Shown in pieces: positions 25,618 to 33,277 of a stretch of 45,521 nucleotides of DNA. The translations under genes were made by a program, and so were the position numbers. Origin of the DNA: Glycomyces sp. YM15 (GTDB lineage Bacteria > Actinomycetota > Actinomycetes > Mycobacteriales > Micromonosporaceae); NCBI RefSeq assembly GCF_016918015.1, contig NZ_JAERMK010000004.1, positions 243,225 to 288,745 on the forward strand, in the 5' to 3' direction. Below the pieces are notes generated by a model. That model was not told where the DNA came from. It worked only from the letters and a program-made list of their open reading frames with translations, and searched no databases. Within the stretch, counting starts at the first letter, position 1. Every line of letters begins with the position of its first letter.

Positions 25618-28600
25618 CTAACTGCAACCGCTGGTCGCACCGCAGCCTTCGCAGGCGTAACAGGAGCCTGCGGGGCGCATCGGCGTGCCGCAGTTCATGC
25701 ACAGCGGCGCATCGGCGCTGCGGGCCTGGACCGAATCGAGGAGGTCCTTGCGCGACCGCCTCGTCTCGATCTGCACCCGCTCGGTGGCGGCCTCCTCGAT
25801 CGGCGCCGACGTCCGCAGCGCGTCCAGGTCGACCTCGTGGACCTTCGCGGGGTCTTCGCCGTTGACTTCGGCCGTGCGCTCAGCGGTCGTCAGGATGCCC
25901 AGCGCGGCGCGCTCCTCGTACGGCAGGTAGTCCAGCGCGAGGCGCCGGAAGATGTAGTCCACCAGCGACGAGGCCATCCGGATGTCCGGGTCGTCGGTCA
26001 TCCCCGCCGGCTCGAACCGCATGTTGGTGAACTTCTCGACGTACTTCTCAAGCGGCACACCGTACTGCAGCGCGATCGAGATCGACACCGAGAGCGCGTC
26101 CATGACGCCCGCCAGGGTCGAGCCCTGCTTCGACATCTTGAGGAAGACCTCGCCCAGGCCGTCGTCCGGGTAGGACGAGGAGGTCATGTACCCCTCCGCG
26201 CCGCCGACGCTGAACGAGATGGTCTGCGAGGGACGCTTCTTCGGCAGCTTCCGGCGGACCGGCCCGTGGGCCGCGACAGTTTCAATGGCCTTCTCCACCG
26301 CCTCCTCGACCGCCTGCTCGACTTCCTTCTTCTTGACGGACAACGGCTGCCCGACCTTGCAGTTGTCGCGGTAGACCGCGAGCGCCTTGAGACCGAGCTT
26401 CCATCCCTGGTAGTAGACCTCTTCGACATCCTCGACCGTGGCGGACTCAGGCAGGTTGACGGTCTTCGAGATCGCACCCGAAAGGAACGGTTGGACGGCC
26501 GCCATCATGTGCACGTGGCCCATTGGCGCAATCGACCGCTCACCCATGGCGCAGTCGAACACCGAGTAGTGCTCCTCCCGCAGTGCCGGAGCACCGATGA
26601 CATGGCCGTGTTCGGCGATGTACGCCACGATCGCGTCACGGTCGGCATCGTTGTAGCCGAGGCAGGTCAGGGCGCGCGGCACCGTCTGGTTGACGATCTC
26701 CATAGAGCCGCCGCCGACAAGCTTCTTGTGCTTGACAAGTGCAAGGTCCGGCTCGATGCCAGTGGTGTCGCAGTCAAGTGCGAACGAGATAGTGCCAGTC
26801 GGCGCGAGCAGGCTCGCCTGCGCGTTGCGCCAGCCGTTGACCTCGCCGAGCTCGTTGCCGCGGCTCCACTCTGTCTTGGCTGCCTCGATGACAGTGGCAT
26901 CGACATCGCCAAAGGTCTGGACGGTCTCCGCCGCTGCGGCGTGTTTCCACATGACCCGCTGGTGTGGTTCGGCATTGACCTCGTAACCGGCGTAGGGGCC
27001 GACGACACCGGCGATCTCAGCGGAGCGCCGGTACGAAACCGCGGTCATCAACGCGGTGATCGCGGCGGCCAGAGCACGGCCATCGTCGGAGTCGTAGGCG
27101 TGGCCTGAGGCCATGAGCAGTGCGCCCAGGTTCGAATAGCCGATGCCGAGCTGGCGGAAGTCGCGGGTGTTGCGGCCGATCGCCTCGGTCGGGAAGTCCG
27201 CGAAGGAGATCGAGATCTCCATGGCGGTGAAGACGAACTCGACGGTCTTGGTGAACATCTCGACATCGAACGAGCCGTCGTCACCGAGGAACTTCATGAG
27301 GTTGAGGCTCGCCAGGTTGCACGAGGAATCGTCGATGCTCATGTACTCCGAGCAGTTCGCGACGACGACGCCGCCGACGATGTACGAGTGGTTGCGCGGC
27401 TCGGTGAGGTTGTAGGTGGTCTCGAACCCGACGCTCTTCCGGCTGGTCATCCGCACGGTCCGGTCGGTGTTGTACCGGGTCTTGTAGTCGAGCATCGAGG
27501 CCAGCTTGTCGCGTTTCGCGGGCAGGCTGAAGCTGATGAGCGCGGCGAACTCGACCATCGACGGTCCCGAGATCCGCAGGTCGAAGAACGGGCCTTCGGA
27601 CTCGTACTCGACCTCGGTGCCGTCCTTCTTCGTGTACTGGAACTTGGCGTCCTTGGACTCGGTGCGGTAGATCCGGGCGCTGATCCCGAGCGACGACAGG
27701 GTCTCCTGCACGCCGATCAGCAGCTCCTCGGACTTGCTGCCGAGACCGATGTAGCGGGTCCCGTTGTCCTGCTCGACAACGCAGCCGTCGGCATCGAAGA
27801 GGCCCTGCAGAAATTCCACGAGGGTTTCCTCGTCGGCCTCGAAGAGCGCTTCGGGGAGCACCTTTTCGGCGGCGCGGCCTATCGAGAAGCCGAGCGCTTT
27901 GAAGAACTCGATCAGACCTGCATGTCCGGCACGCAGCTGCTGCGTGCCGTTCGCCTGCACGCTCGGCTTGCCCGCTTTCCCAGTGAGGCGCTCCAATAGA
28001 CGCTGATGGCGAGGCAAGAGTTCCTGCTGTTCTGCCTCAGTGCCATAAACGGTAACGACCCGGTTCTCGGTCACGCAGCCGTCGCCGACGAGCCAGCCCA
28101 TGAAGTGCGCGAGGTCGGGGTCCTCGTCCCACTTGTGCGGCAGCCGCAATGTCGAGCCGGTCGCTTCCGCGGCCGCCAGCGCGGCGAGCGGAACTCGGGT
28201 GTTCGCGGCGGAGCGCGGCGCGTACTGGTTGGAGCGGACGACTTGGTCTTCGGGCTGCAACTGCTCGGCGTGGACCCAGCCTCGGTTCTTCGTCCAGACC
28301 CGGTGGTTCGGGGTGCAGCGCAGGCGGGAGCCGTCCGAGAATCGGAGCTCGATGATCTCGTTAGTGCCGGTGACCATGTAGCGGACCGGGTTGGTCGCTA
28401 CGACGCGATCAGCGGCGTCGCTCTCGGCGGTGACGTCGTTGGTGAAGACCGCGAACGTCTCGCCCTCGGCGGAGCGGCGCACCAGGTCGCCGATCTTGAT
28501 GAGGCCCTTGTCGGTCACGACGCGCTGGTCAGCCGGGAAGCACGGGTTCGAGGTGCGAATCCGGTCCGTATTGGGGTTGGTGTGCCAGTCGTTGATGATG

Positions 28601-29652
28601 TCGTCGTACTGGATGCCCGGGTCAGCACATTCCCAGGCGGCCTCGGCGAGCTTCCGGAAGATCTTCCGGGCGTCCTTGCGGGCCATCTCCTTGCCGTCGA
28701 GTCGTCCGGTCACGGCGTAGTCGCCGCCGTTCTCGAAGGCCTTCATGAACTCGTCGGAGACTCGGACCGAGTTGTTGGCGTTCTGGTACTGGACGGAGAC
28801 GATGTCCTTGCCGCCGAGGTCGACGTCGAAACCGGCGTCACGCAGGGCGCGGATCTTGTCCTCTTCGCGGGCTTTCGTCTCAATGAACTCTTCGATGTCG
28901 GGGTGGTCGACGTCGAGGATGACCATCTTCGCGGCGCGTCGGGTCGCGCCTCCGGACTTGATGGTTCCGGCGGAGGCGTCGGCGCCGCGCATGAAGCTCA
29001 CCGGGCCAGAGGCGTTGCCGCCGCTGGAGAGCAGCTCGGAGGAGGCGCGGATCTTGGAGAGGTTGACCCCGGCGCCGGAGCCTCCCTTGAAGATCAGGCC
29101 TTCCTCGCGGTACCAGTTGAGGATCGAGTCCATGGTGTCGTCGACACTGAGCAAGAAGCACGCGCTGACCTGTTGCGGCGCAGCGGTTCCGACGTTGAAC
29201 CAGACCGGGGAGTTGAAGCTGAAGTACTGGTGGAGGAGGAGCCAGGTGAGCTCGTCGGCGAAGATCCGGGCGTCTTCGGCGGTGGCGAAGTAGCCGTGCT
29301 TCTCCCCTGCCTTGTGGTATTCGGTCACGACGCGGTCGATGACCTGCTTGAGGCTGCTCTCGCGCTGCGGGGTGCCGACGGCGCCGCGGAAGTACTTCGA
29401 AGTGACGATCTGGGTGGCGTTCTGGCTCCAGAACTCCGGGAACTCGACGCCGCGCTGCTCGAAGTTGATCGAGCCGTCGCGCCAGTTGGTCATGACGACG
29501 TCGCGGGACTCCCACTTGACCTCGTCGTAAGGGTGCACTCCGGGCGTGGTGAAGACGCGCTCGACCTTGAGGCCCCCGCCGGGAGCCTTGGCGGTCGTCT
29601 GCTTCGCGGTGGTCCTGGCGGTGCCTTCGGCGGCCTTGGTGGTCTTCGGCAT
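25618..29652 (-). CDS. nrdJ: Vitamin B12-dependent (class II) ribonucleotide reductase NrdJ with intein
   Basis: The 1344-residue precursor reduces ribonucleotides with adenosylcobalamin after splicing of a 396-residue intein (residues 371-766); the mature enzyme would have 948 residues, normal for actinobacterial NrdJ. The NPC-SE motif at the splice site supplies the presumed radical Cys. Further catalytic signatures are APTGTISFALDCDTTGIEPD and, near the end, a cysteine-rich tail (CMNC...CYACEGC...GC) used for thiol reduction or zinc binding. I chose the ATG at 29652 with GAGG upstream over 29685, where no site exists. nrdR lies 66 bases upstream in the same operon, under the NrdR boxes at 30345-30387. 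Confidence 0.96.
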   Translation of the reverse strand: MPKTTKAAEGTARTTAKQTTAKAPGGGLKVERVFTTPGVHPYDEVKWESRDVVMTNWRDGSINFEQRGVEFPEFWSQNATQIVTSKYFRGAVGTPQRESSLKQVIDRVVTEYHKAGEKHGYFATAEDARIFADELTWLLLHQYFSFNSPVWFNVGTAAPQQVSACFLLSVDDTMDSILNWYREEGLIFKGGSGAGVNLSKIRASSELLSSGGNASGPVSFMRGADASAGTIKSGGATRRAAKMVILDVDHPDIEEFIETKAREEDKIRALRDAGFDVDLGGKDIVSVQYQNANNSVRVSDEFMKAFENGGDYAVTGRLDGKEMARKDARKIFRKLAEAAWECADPGIQYDDIINDWHTNPNTDRIRTSNPCFPADQRVVTDKGLIKIGDLVRRSAEGETFAVFTNDVTAESDAADRVVATNPVRYMVTGTNEIIELRFSDGSRLRCTPNHRVWTKNRGWVHAEQLQPEDQVVRSNQYAPRSAANTRVPLAALAAAEATGSTLRLPHKWDEDPDLAHFMGWLVGDGCVTENRVVTVYGTEAEQQELLPRHQRLLERLTGKAGKPSVQANGTQQLRAGHAGLIEFFKALGFSIGRAAEKVLPEALFEADEETLVEFLQGLFDADGCVVEQDNGTRYIGLGSKSEELLIGVQETLSSLGISARIYRTESKDAKFQYTKKDGTEVEYESEGPFFDLRISGPSMVEFAALISFSLPAKRDKLASMLDYKTRYNTDRTVRMTSRKSVGFETTYNLTEPRNHSYIVGGVVVANCSEYMSIDDSSCNLASLNLMKFLGDDGSFDVEMFTKTVEFVFTAMEISISFADFPTEAIGRNTRDFRQLGIGYSNLGALLMASGHAYDSDDGRALAAAITALMTAVSYRRSAEIAGVVGPYAGYEVNAEPHQRVMWKHAAAAETVQTFGDVDATVIEAAKTEWSRGNELGEVNGWRNAQASLLAPTGTISFALDCDTTGIEPDLALVKHKKLVGGGSMEIVNQTVPRALTCLGYNDADRDAIVAYIAEHGHVIGAPALREEHYSVFDCAMGERSIAPMGHVHMMAAVQPFLSGAISKTVNLPESATVEDVEEVYYQGWKLGLKALAVYRDNCKVGQPLSVKKKEVEQAVEEAVEKAIETVAAHGPVRRKLPKKRPSQTISFSVGGAEGYMTSSSYPDDGLGEVFLKMSKQGSTLAGVMDALSVSISIALQYGVPLEKYVEKFTNMRFEPAGMTDDPDIRMASSLVDYIFRRLALDYLPYEERAALGILTTAERTAEVNGEDPAKVHEVDLDALRTSAPIEEAATERVQIETRRSRKDLLDSVQARSADAPLCMNCGTPMRPAGSCYACEGCGATSGCS
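27355..28542 (-). other. LAGLIDADG intein in NrdJ
   Basis: The intein is 396 residues. Cys1 starts CFPADQRVV (block A), and block B is CTPNH near 76-80. Two LAGLIDADG motifs lie at about 147-156 (FMGWLVGDG, Asp154) and 245-254 (QGLFDADG, Asp252), so the homing endonuclease looks intact. The C-terminus is HSYIVGGVVVAN followed by host Cys+1. The penultimate residue is Ala instead of the usual His. It interrupts the host at NP/CSE. Removing it leaves an uninterrupted NrdJ. Confidence 0.95.
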
Positions 29653-29718
29653 GTTCCTCGCCCCTGTCTGCTCATGCCTGGTCATGGGAATCGGATCGGT
29701 GCTGGTGGTGCCCGGGGA

Positions 29719-30183
29719 CTAGCCGCTGTTCCTGGCGGCGTGCTCCTCGCGGAGTTGCGCGATGGCGGCCTCGAAGTCCTCGAGGGACTCGAAGTCCTGG
29801 TAGACGCTGGCGAATCGGAGGTACGCGACCTCGTCGAGCTGGCGCAGCGGCTTGAGGATCGCCAGGCCCACTTCGTGGGCGGGGACCTCGGCCACACCCT
29901 TGGAGCGGATCTCGTCCTCGACGGCCTGCGCCAGCTTGGCCACGTCGTCGGCGTCAACCGGGCGGCCCTGGCAGGCCTTGAGGACGCCGGAGGCGACCTT
30001 CCCGCGGCTGAAGGGTTCGGTCGCACCGCTCCGTTTGACGACTGCGAGGATGGACTCCTCGACGGTGGTGAAGCGCTTCTCGCACTGCTGGCAGACCCGG
30101 CGGCGGCGGATGATCTTCCCGTCCTCGGCCTCGCGGGAATCGACTACGCGGCTGTCGGGATGGCGACAGTACGGGCAACGCAT
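29719..30183 (-). CDS. nrdR: Ribonucleotide reductase regulator NrdR
   Basis: This 154-residue repressor has an N-terminal zinc ribbon ([15 protein letters not shown] and [12 protein letters not shown]) and an ATP-cone domain ([29 protein letters not shown]), the two-domain NrdR layout. It represses RNR genes when dATP is abundant. The ATG at 30183 follows AAGGAG at the right distance; the long in-frame extension to 30378 has no ribosome-binding site and runs over the NrdR boxes. nrdJ follows on the same strand, and lexA is divergent. Confidence 0.97.
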   Translation of the reverse strand: MRCPYCRHPDSRVVDSREAEDGKIIRRRRVCQQCEKRFTTVEESILAVVKRSGATEPFSRGKVASGVLKACQGRPVDADDVAKLAQAVEDEIRSKGVAEVPAHEVGLAILKPLRQLDEVAYLRFASVYQDFESLEDFEAAIAQLREEHAARNSG

Positions 30184-30344
30184 CGATAGTCTCCTTACGT
30201 AAGCCATCGTCTCGCTGGCCTCGGCGACGCCTGCGAGCCGTAGATTGTCACGGGCCGACATGCCTTGAGGGGTTCCATCGCGCGATGGCGGTGCGCGGGG
30301 AGGGACAGTCTGCCCCTCGCCGCTCCGGTAGGTGCGGAAACCCC

Positions 30345-30391
30345 AACACCTAGTGAGAAACGATACAACAAACCACAAGATCTTGTGTCAA
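30345..30391 (-). promoter_or_regulatory. nrdRJ promoter overlapped by two NrdR boxes
   Basis: On the minus strand TTGACA (30391-30386) is followed after 17 bases by TTGTAT (30368-30363). A perfect palindrome CACAAGATCTTGTG (30374-30387) lies across the -35 and spacer, and a second box-like site around CTAG (about 30345-30358) lies downstream of the -10. Their centres are 29 bases apart, close to three helical turns, as expected for paired NrdR boxes. This predicts autorepression of nrdRJ. Confidence 0.75.
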
Positions 30392-30469
30392 GGATAGCGC
30401 AGAGCGGGCTGCCGGATCAGCACGGAGTTCGGGGACGGGCTCCAGTGCACCGACGGACGGCGAAGTATC

Positions 30470-30489
30470 GTTCACCCGTACGGGTGAAC
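30470..30489. promoter_or_regulatory. Perfect 20-bp palindrome in the nrdR-lexA intergenic region
   Basis: GTTCACCCGTACGGGTGAAC is an exact palindrome between the nrdRJ and lexA promoters. It is not the GAAC-N4-GTTC arrangement of an actinobacterial LexA box. Related cores occur near 6238 and 43502. The factor that binds it is unknown. Confidence 0.55.
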
Positions 30490-30544
30490 CTTGGTCAAAA
30501 CACATTCCCAGCAGCGCGGCGACACGCCGGAGTCGCACGAATGT

Positions 30545-30573
30545 TTGACTTGACACCGCACCTGAGTTACATT
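30545..30573 (+). promoter_or_regulatory. lexA promoter
   Basis: TTGACT (30545-30550) and TACATT (30568-30573) are separated by 17 bases. The predicted start is near 30580 and the leader about 39 bases. A second TTGACA overlaps the -35 at 30550. I do not see a canonical LexA box (GAAC-N4-GTTC) near it. Confidence 0.65.
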
Positions 30574-30618
30574 GTCGGAATCAGACATACCGTCCCATTT
30601 GTCTAACGGGAGCCTTCT

Positions 30619-31275
30619 GTGGCTAGCGAGACCACAACAGCCCGACCGAAAACGCGCAAGCTCACGCGTCGGCAGCAGCAAGTCCTCGAGTACATCGAGG
30701 AGTTCATCAACAACAAGGGCTACCCGCCCAGCGTCCGGGAGATCGGCGCCGAAGTCGGGCTCGCCTCGGCCTCGTCCGTCGCGTACCAGATGAAGCAGCT
30801 CGAACGGAAGGGCTACCTCAACCGCCTGGCCGGCCGGCCGCGCGCGGTCGGGGTCCGCCAGTCCACTCCGGGCGGCGTCCAGACCTGCTCGCAGCACCCT
30901 CGGCCGCGGTACGTGCCGATGGTCGGCGAGATCGCCGCCGGGCAGCCGATCCTGGCCGAGGAGCGCGACTACGACGTCATGCCCCTGCCGGCCGAGTTCG
31001 TCGGCGAAGGCGTGCACTTCCTCCTGCGCGTCAAGGGCGATTCGATGGTCGAAGCGGCCATCACCGACGGCGACTGGGTCGTGGTGCGTCAGCAGCCCGA
31101 CGCGCTGAACGGCGAGATCGTGGCCGCCATGATCGACGGCGAGGCCACGGTGAAGACCTGGAAGCGCAAGAACGGCAAGCCGTGGCTGCTCCCGGCGAAC
31201 TCCCTGTACGACCCGATCGACGCCACCGAGGCCGAGATCCTCGGGCGCGTCGTCGCCGTCCTCCGGAAGATCTAG
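30619..31275 (+). CDS. lexA: LexA SOS repressor
   Basis: This 218-residue repressor has an N-terminal winged helix-turn-helix (LTRRQQQVLEYIEEFINNKGYPPSVREIGAEVGL) and a C-terminal S24-type self-cleaving domain. The Ala107-Gly108 bond in GEIAAGQPILAEE is the cleavage site, and Ser142 (VKGDSMVEA) and Lys179 (ATVKTW) form the catalytic dyad. RecA-stimulated autoproteolysis would derepress DNA-damage genes. CGGGAG lies upstream of the GTG. The domain sizes are normal. Confidence 0.97.
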   Translation: MASETTTARPKTRKLTRRQQQVLEYIEEFINNKGYPPSVREIGAEVGLASASSVAYQMKQLERKGYLNRLAGRPRAVGVRQSTPGGVQTCSQHPRPRYVPMVGEIAAGQPILAEERDYDVMPLPAEFVGEGVHFLLRVKGDSMVEAAITDGDWVVVRQQPDALNGEIVAAMIDGEATVKTWKRKNGKPWLLPANSLYDPIDATEAEILGRVVAVLRKI

Positions 31276-31314
31276 CACCCGGCCTGCGGGCCGCGGTGTT
31301 CACCGCTGCGCTCG

Positions 31315-31339
31315 GGAGCAGTGCGACATGCGCTGCTCC
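31315..31339. terminator. Hairpin between lexA and the beta-propeller gene
   Basis: A 10-bp stem with one G-T pair and a GACAT loop (31315-31324 with 31330-31339) lies between convergent genes. Confidence 0.5.
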
Positions 31340-31364
31340 GGGCGCCGCAGCGTCTCAGGGCCCT

Positions 31365-33206
31365 TCAACGCCCCCGGCCGTACGTGCCACCTTCAGACGG
31401 GCCCCAGAAGCCGTCCTCCGGCTCCGGGGTCCGTTCGTCGTTTCCGGCCCCGTAGACGCTCCCCTGCGAGGCTCCGTACGTGTTCCCCTTCCCGGCGGGC
31501 GGGGCGGCGGCGCGGGCGCCGTAGACGTTCCCTGAGGGCTCGGGACGGGCCCCGAAGTCCTGGCCCGGACCGGCGTTGTCGTAGACGCTGCCGTGGCCGC
31601 CGCGTTCGAACGCGCCGTACTGCGGTTCCTCTCGGGCGCCGCCGTAGACGGCGCCCTGACCGGCGGGCGGGGTCGCGGGGCGGGCGCCGGTGGGCGCGGC
31701 GGCGGGGCGGGCGCCGGTGGGCGCGGCGGCGGCGCGGGCGCCGTAGACGTTCCCCGAAGGCTCTTGGCGCGCACCGCCGTAGACCGAACCGGTGGACTCG
31801 GGCCGGGCCGGGCTCGCGCCGTACACGTTGCCGGAGGGCTCCGGCCGGGCGCCGCCGTAGACGCTGCCCGAAGGCTCGGACGCGGCGCCGCCGTAGACGC
31901 TGCCCGAAGGCTCGGACGCGGCGCCGCCGTAGACGCTGCCCGAAGGCTCGGACGCGGCGCCGCCGTACACGCCGCCGCGGGCGATCTGGCCGAGGTCGGG
32001 ATCGGGCTGGCCGGAGTCGAGGCCGAGGTCGATCGGGTCGTCCTCATATGCGCCGCCGCGGTCCTCGCCGAATACCGGTTCCTCGCGGGCGAAGCCCATC
32101 TCGGTCCCGTCGTCCTCGCCGGCGCCCTCGGCCTGCTTGCGGTACCTGCGGATGATGATGATGCCGAAGACCATCGTCGCCATGCCGAGGATGGCGATGG
32201 CGGCCAGGATCTTCACGATCGTGCCGAAGCCCAGGTCGAGGACGCGGTCGAGGAGGCTCGGGCCCGCTTCCTCCGCCGCGCCGCCCGCGGCGTCCTCGCT
32301 GGCGGCGGGCTCTTCCGGGGCCGCGGCGGCCGGGGTGAAGCGGTAGATCGCCGCCGGTGACGCCTCGTCGCCGGTCTGCGCGACGGTGAGGAAGTTGCCC
32401 TCGGCGTCGTAGGCGATGTCGTTGCCGCCGTCGTCGAGCGCGGTCACGCGCGGTTCGGCGGCCGTCATGGAGGCCACCGGGTCGCCGTCGGCGACGTCCC
32501 ATTCGTAAGCGGAATCGCTGGTGCGCAACACGACCTTCGTCGCATCGGCGTTGAGCGCCGCGCCGGTGACCGCGCCGGCGCCGTCGGGGAGGGTGACGGT
32601 GCCCGCGAGGTCCAGCGGGGTGCCCTCCTCCTGGCCGGGGCCGTCGGACGTGTACAGCTCCGCGGTGCCCTCGGTGGAGGGGATGAAGACCGGGCTGCGG
32701 TCAGGGAGCAGGAAGTACGCCTCGGCGTCCTTCATGCCGTCGGGGTAGACGTAGCGGGTCATGTCGAAGTTGCTCGCGTCGTCGACCGCTACCTGAGTGA
32801 GCGAAACGCTCTCGCGGTCGCCGGTGTCGCCGATGTCGGCGACCCAGAGGAAGCCCTTGTCGGGCTCGATCGCGATGTCCTCCGGGTCCTTCGGCAGCCA
32901 GTTGATCGCGAGGCTCCCGGCCTCGGTGTCGCGCACCGCGCAGTCCGAACCGACGCGGCGGATCGTCAACATGCCGTCGGTCTGGCCCTCGCCGTCGGGC
33001 AGGACCCACCAGCCGTCGCCGTCCGAGGCCTCCACGACTCCGGTCGCAGTGGCGACACGCGGGTCGTGGATCTCGCACACCACTTCCCCGCCGCCCTCGT
33101 CCTGGGCGTACACGGGGGGCGCGGCCACCACCAGGACAGCCGCTCCGGCTGCCCCGGCGACGATCCGCGCAGGCAGGGCCCCACGGCCCACACGGCGCTC
33201 TCGCAT
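31365..33206 (-). CDS. Membrane-anchored predicted beta-propeller protein with SVYGGA repeats
   Basis: This 613-residue protein starts with a signal sequence (GAAGAAVLVVAAPPVYAQ). It has an extracytoplasmic domain of about 300 residues rich in short strands (GWWVLPDGEGQTDGMLTIRR, DPEDIAIEPDKGFLWVADIGD), suggesting a beta-propeller. One membrane helix (ILAAIAILGMATMVFGIIII) follows, with a basic stop (RRYRKQ) and an intracellular tail of about 250 residues. The tail carries EPSGSVYGGAAS units (12 residues, at least three perfect at DNA level) and further VYGA variants. The ATG at 33206 is chosen; an in-frame start at 33227 is possible. It follows hflX at 71 bases. No family is recognised with confidence. 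Confidence 0.78.
   Translation of the reverse strand: MRERRVGRGALPARIVAGAAGAAVLVVAAPPVYAQDEGGGEVVCEIHDPRVATATGVVEASDGDGWWVLPDGEGQTDGMLTIRRVGSDCAVRDTEAGSLAINWLPKDPEDIAIEPDKGFLWVADIGDTGDRESVSLTQVAVDDASNFDMTRYVYPDGMKDAEAYFLLPDRSPVFIPSTEGTAELYTSDGPGQEEGTPLDLAGTVTLPDGAGAVTGAALNADATKVVLRTSDSAYEWDVADGDPVASMTAAEPRVTALDDGGNDIAYDAEGNFLTVAQTGDEASPAAIYRFTPAAAAPEEPAASEDAAGGAAEEAGPSLLDRVLDLGFGTIVKILAAIAILGMATMVFGIIIIRRYRKQAEGAGEDDGTEMGFAREEPVFGEDRGGAYEDDPIDLGLDSGQPDPDLGQIARGGVYGGAASEPSGSVYGGAASEPSGSVYGGAASEPSGSVYGGARPEPSGNVYGASPARPESTGSVYGGARQEPSGNVYGARAAAAPTGARPAAAPTGARPATPPAGQGAVYGGAREEPQYGAFERGGHGSVYDNAGPGQDFGARPEPSGNVYGARAAAPPAGKGNTYGASQGSVYGAGNDERTPEPEDGFWGPSEGGTYGRGR
31863..31970 (-). repeat. Three near-perfect 36-bp tandem repeats
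   Basis: Copies begin at 31863, 31899 and 31935 with the unit GCTGCCCGAAGGCTCGGACG plus 16 more bases; only the last bases of copy three differ. They encode SVYGGAASEPSG units in the tail of the beta-propeller protein. Confidence 0.85.
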
Positions 33207-33277
33207 CAGGCAAGTGTTCCAGAACACGGGGTGTACCGGCCAGGCCCCCCGAGGGACATGTTCAGGACCACTGCTAT

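Noticed and set aside
30460..30500. A LexA (SOS) box
   Set aside because: The palindrome has GTTC...GAAC with 12 bases between, the opposite order to GAAC-N4-GTTC.
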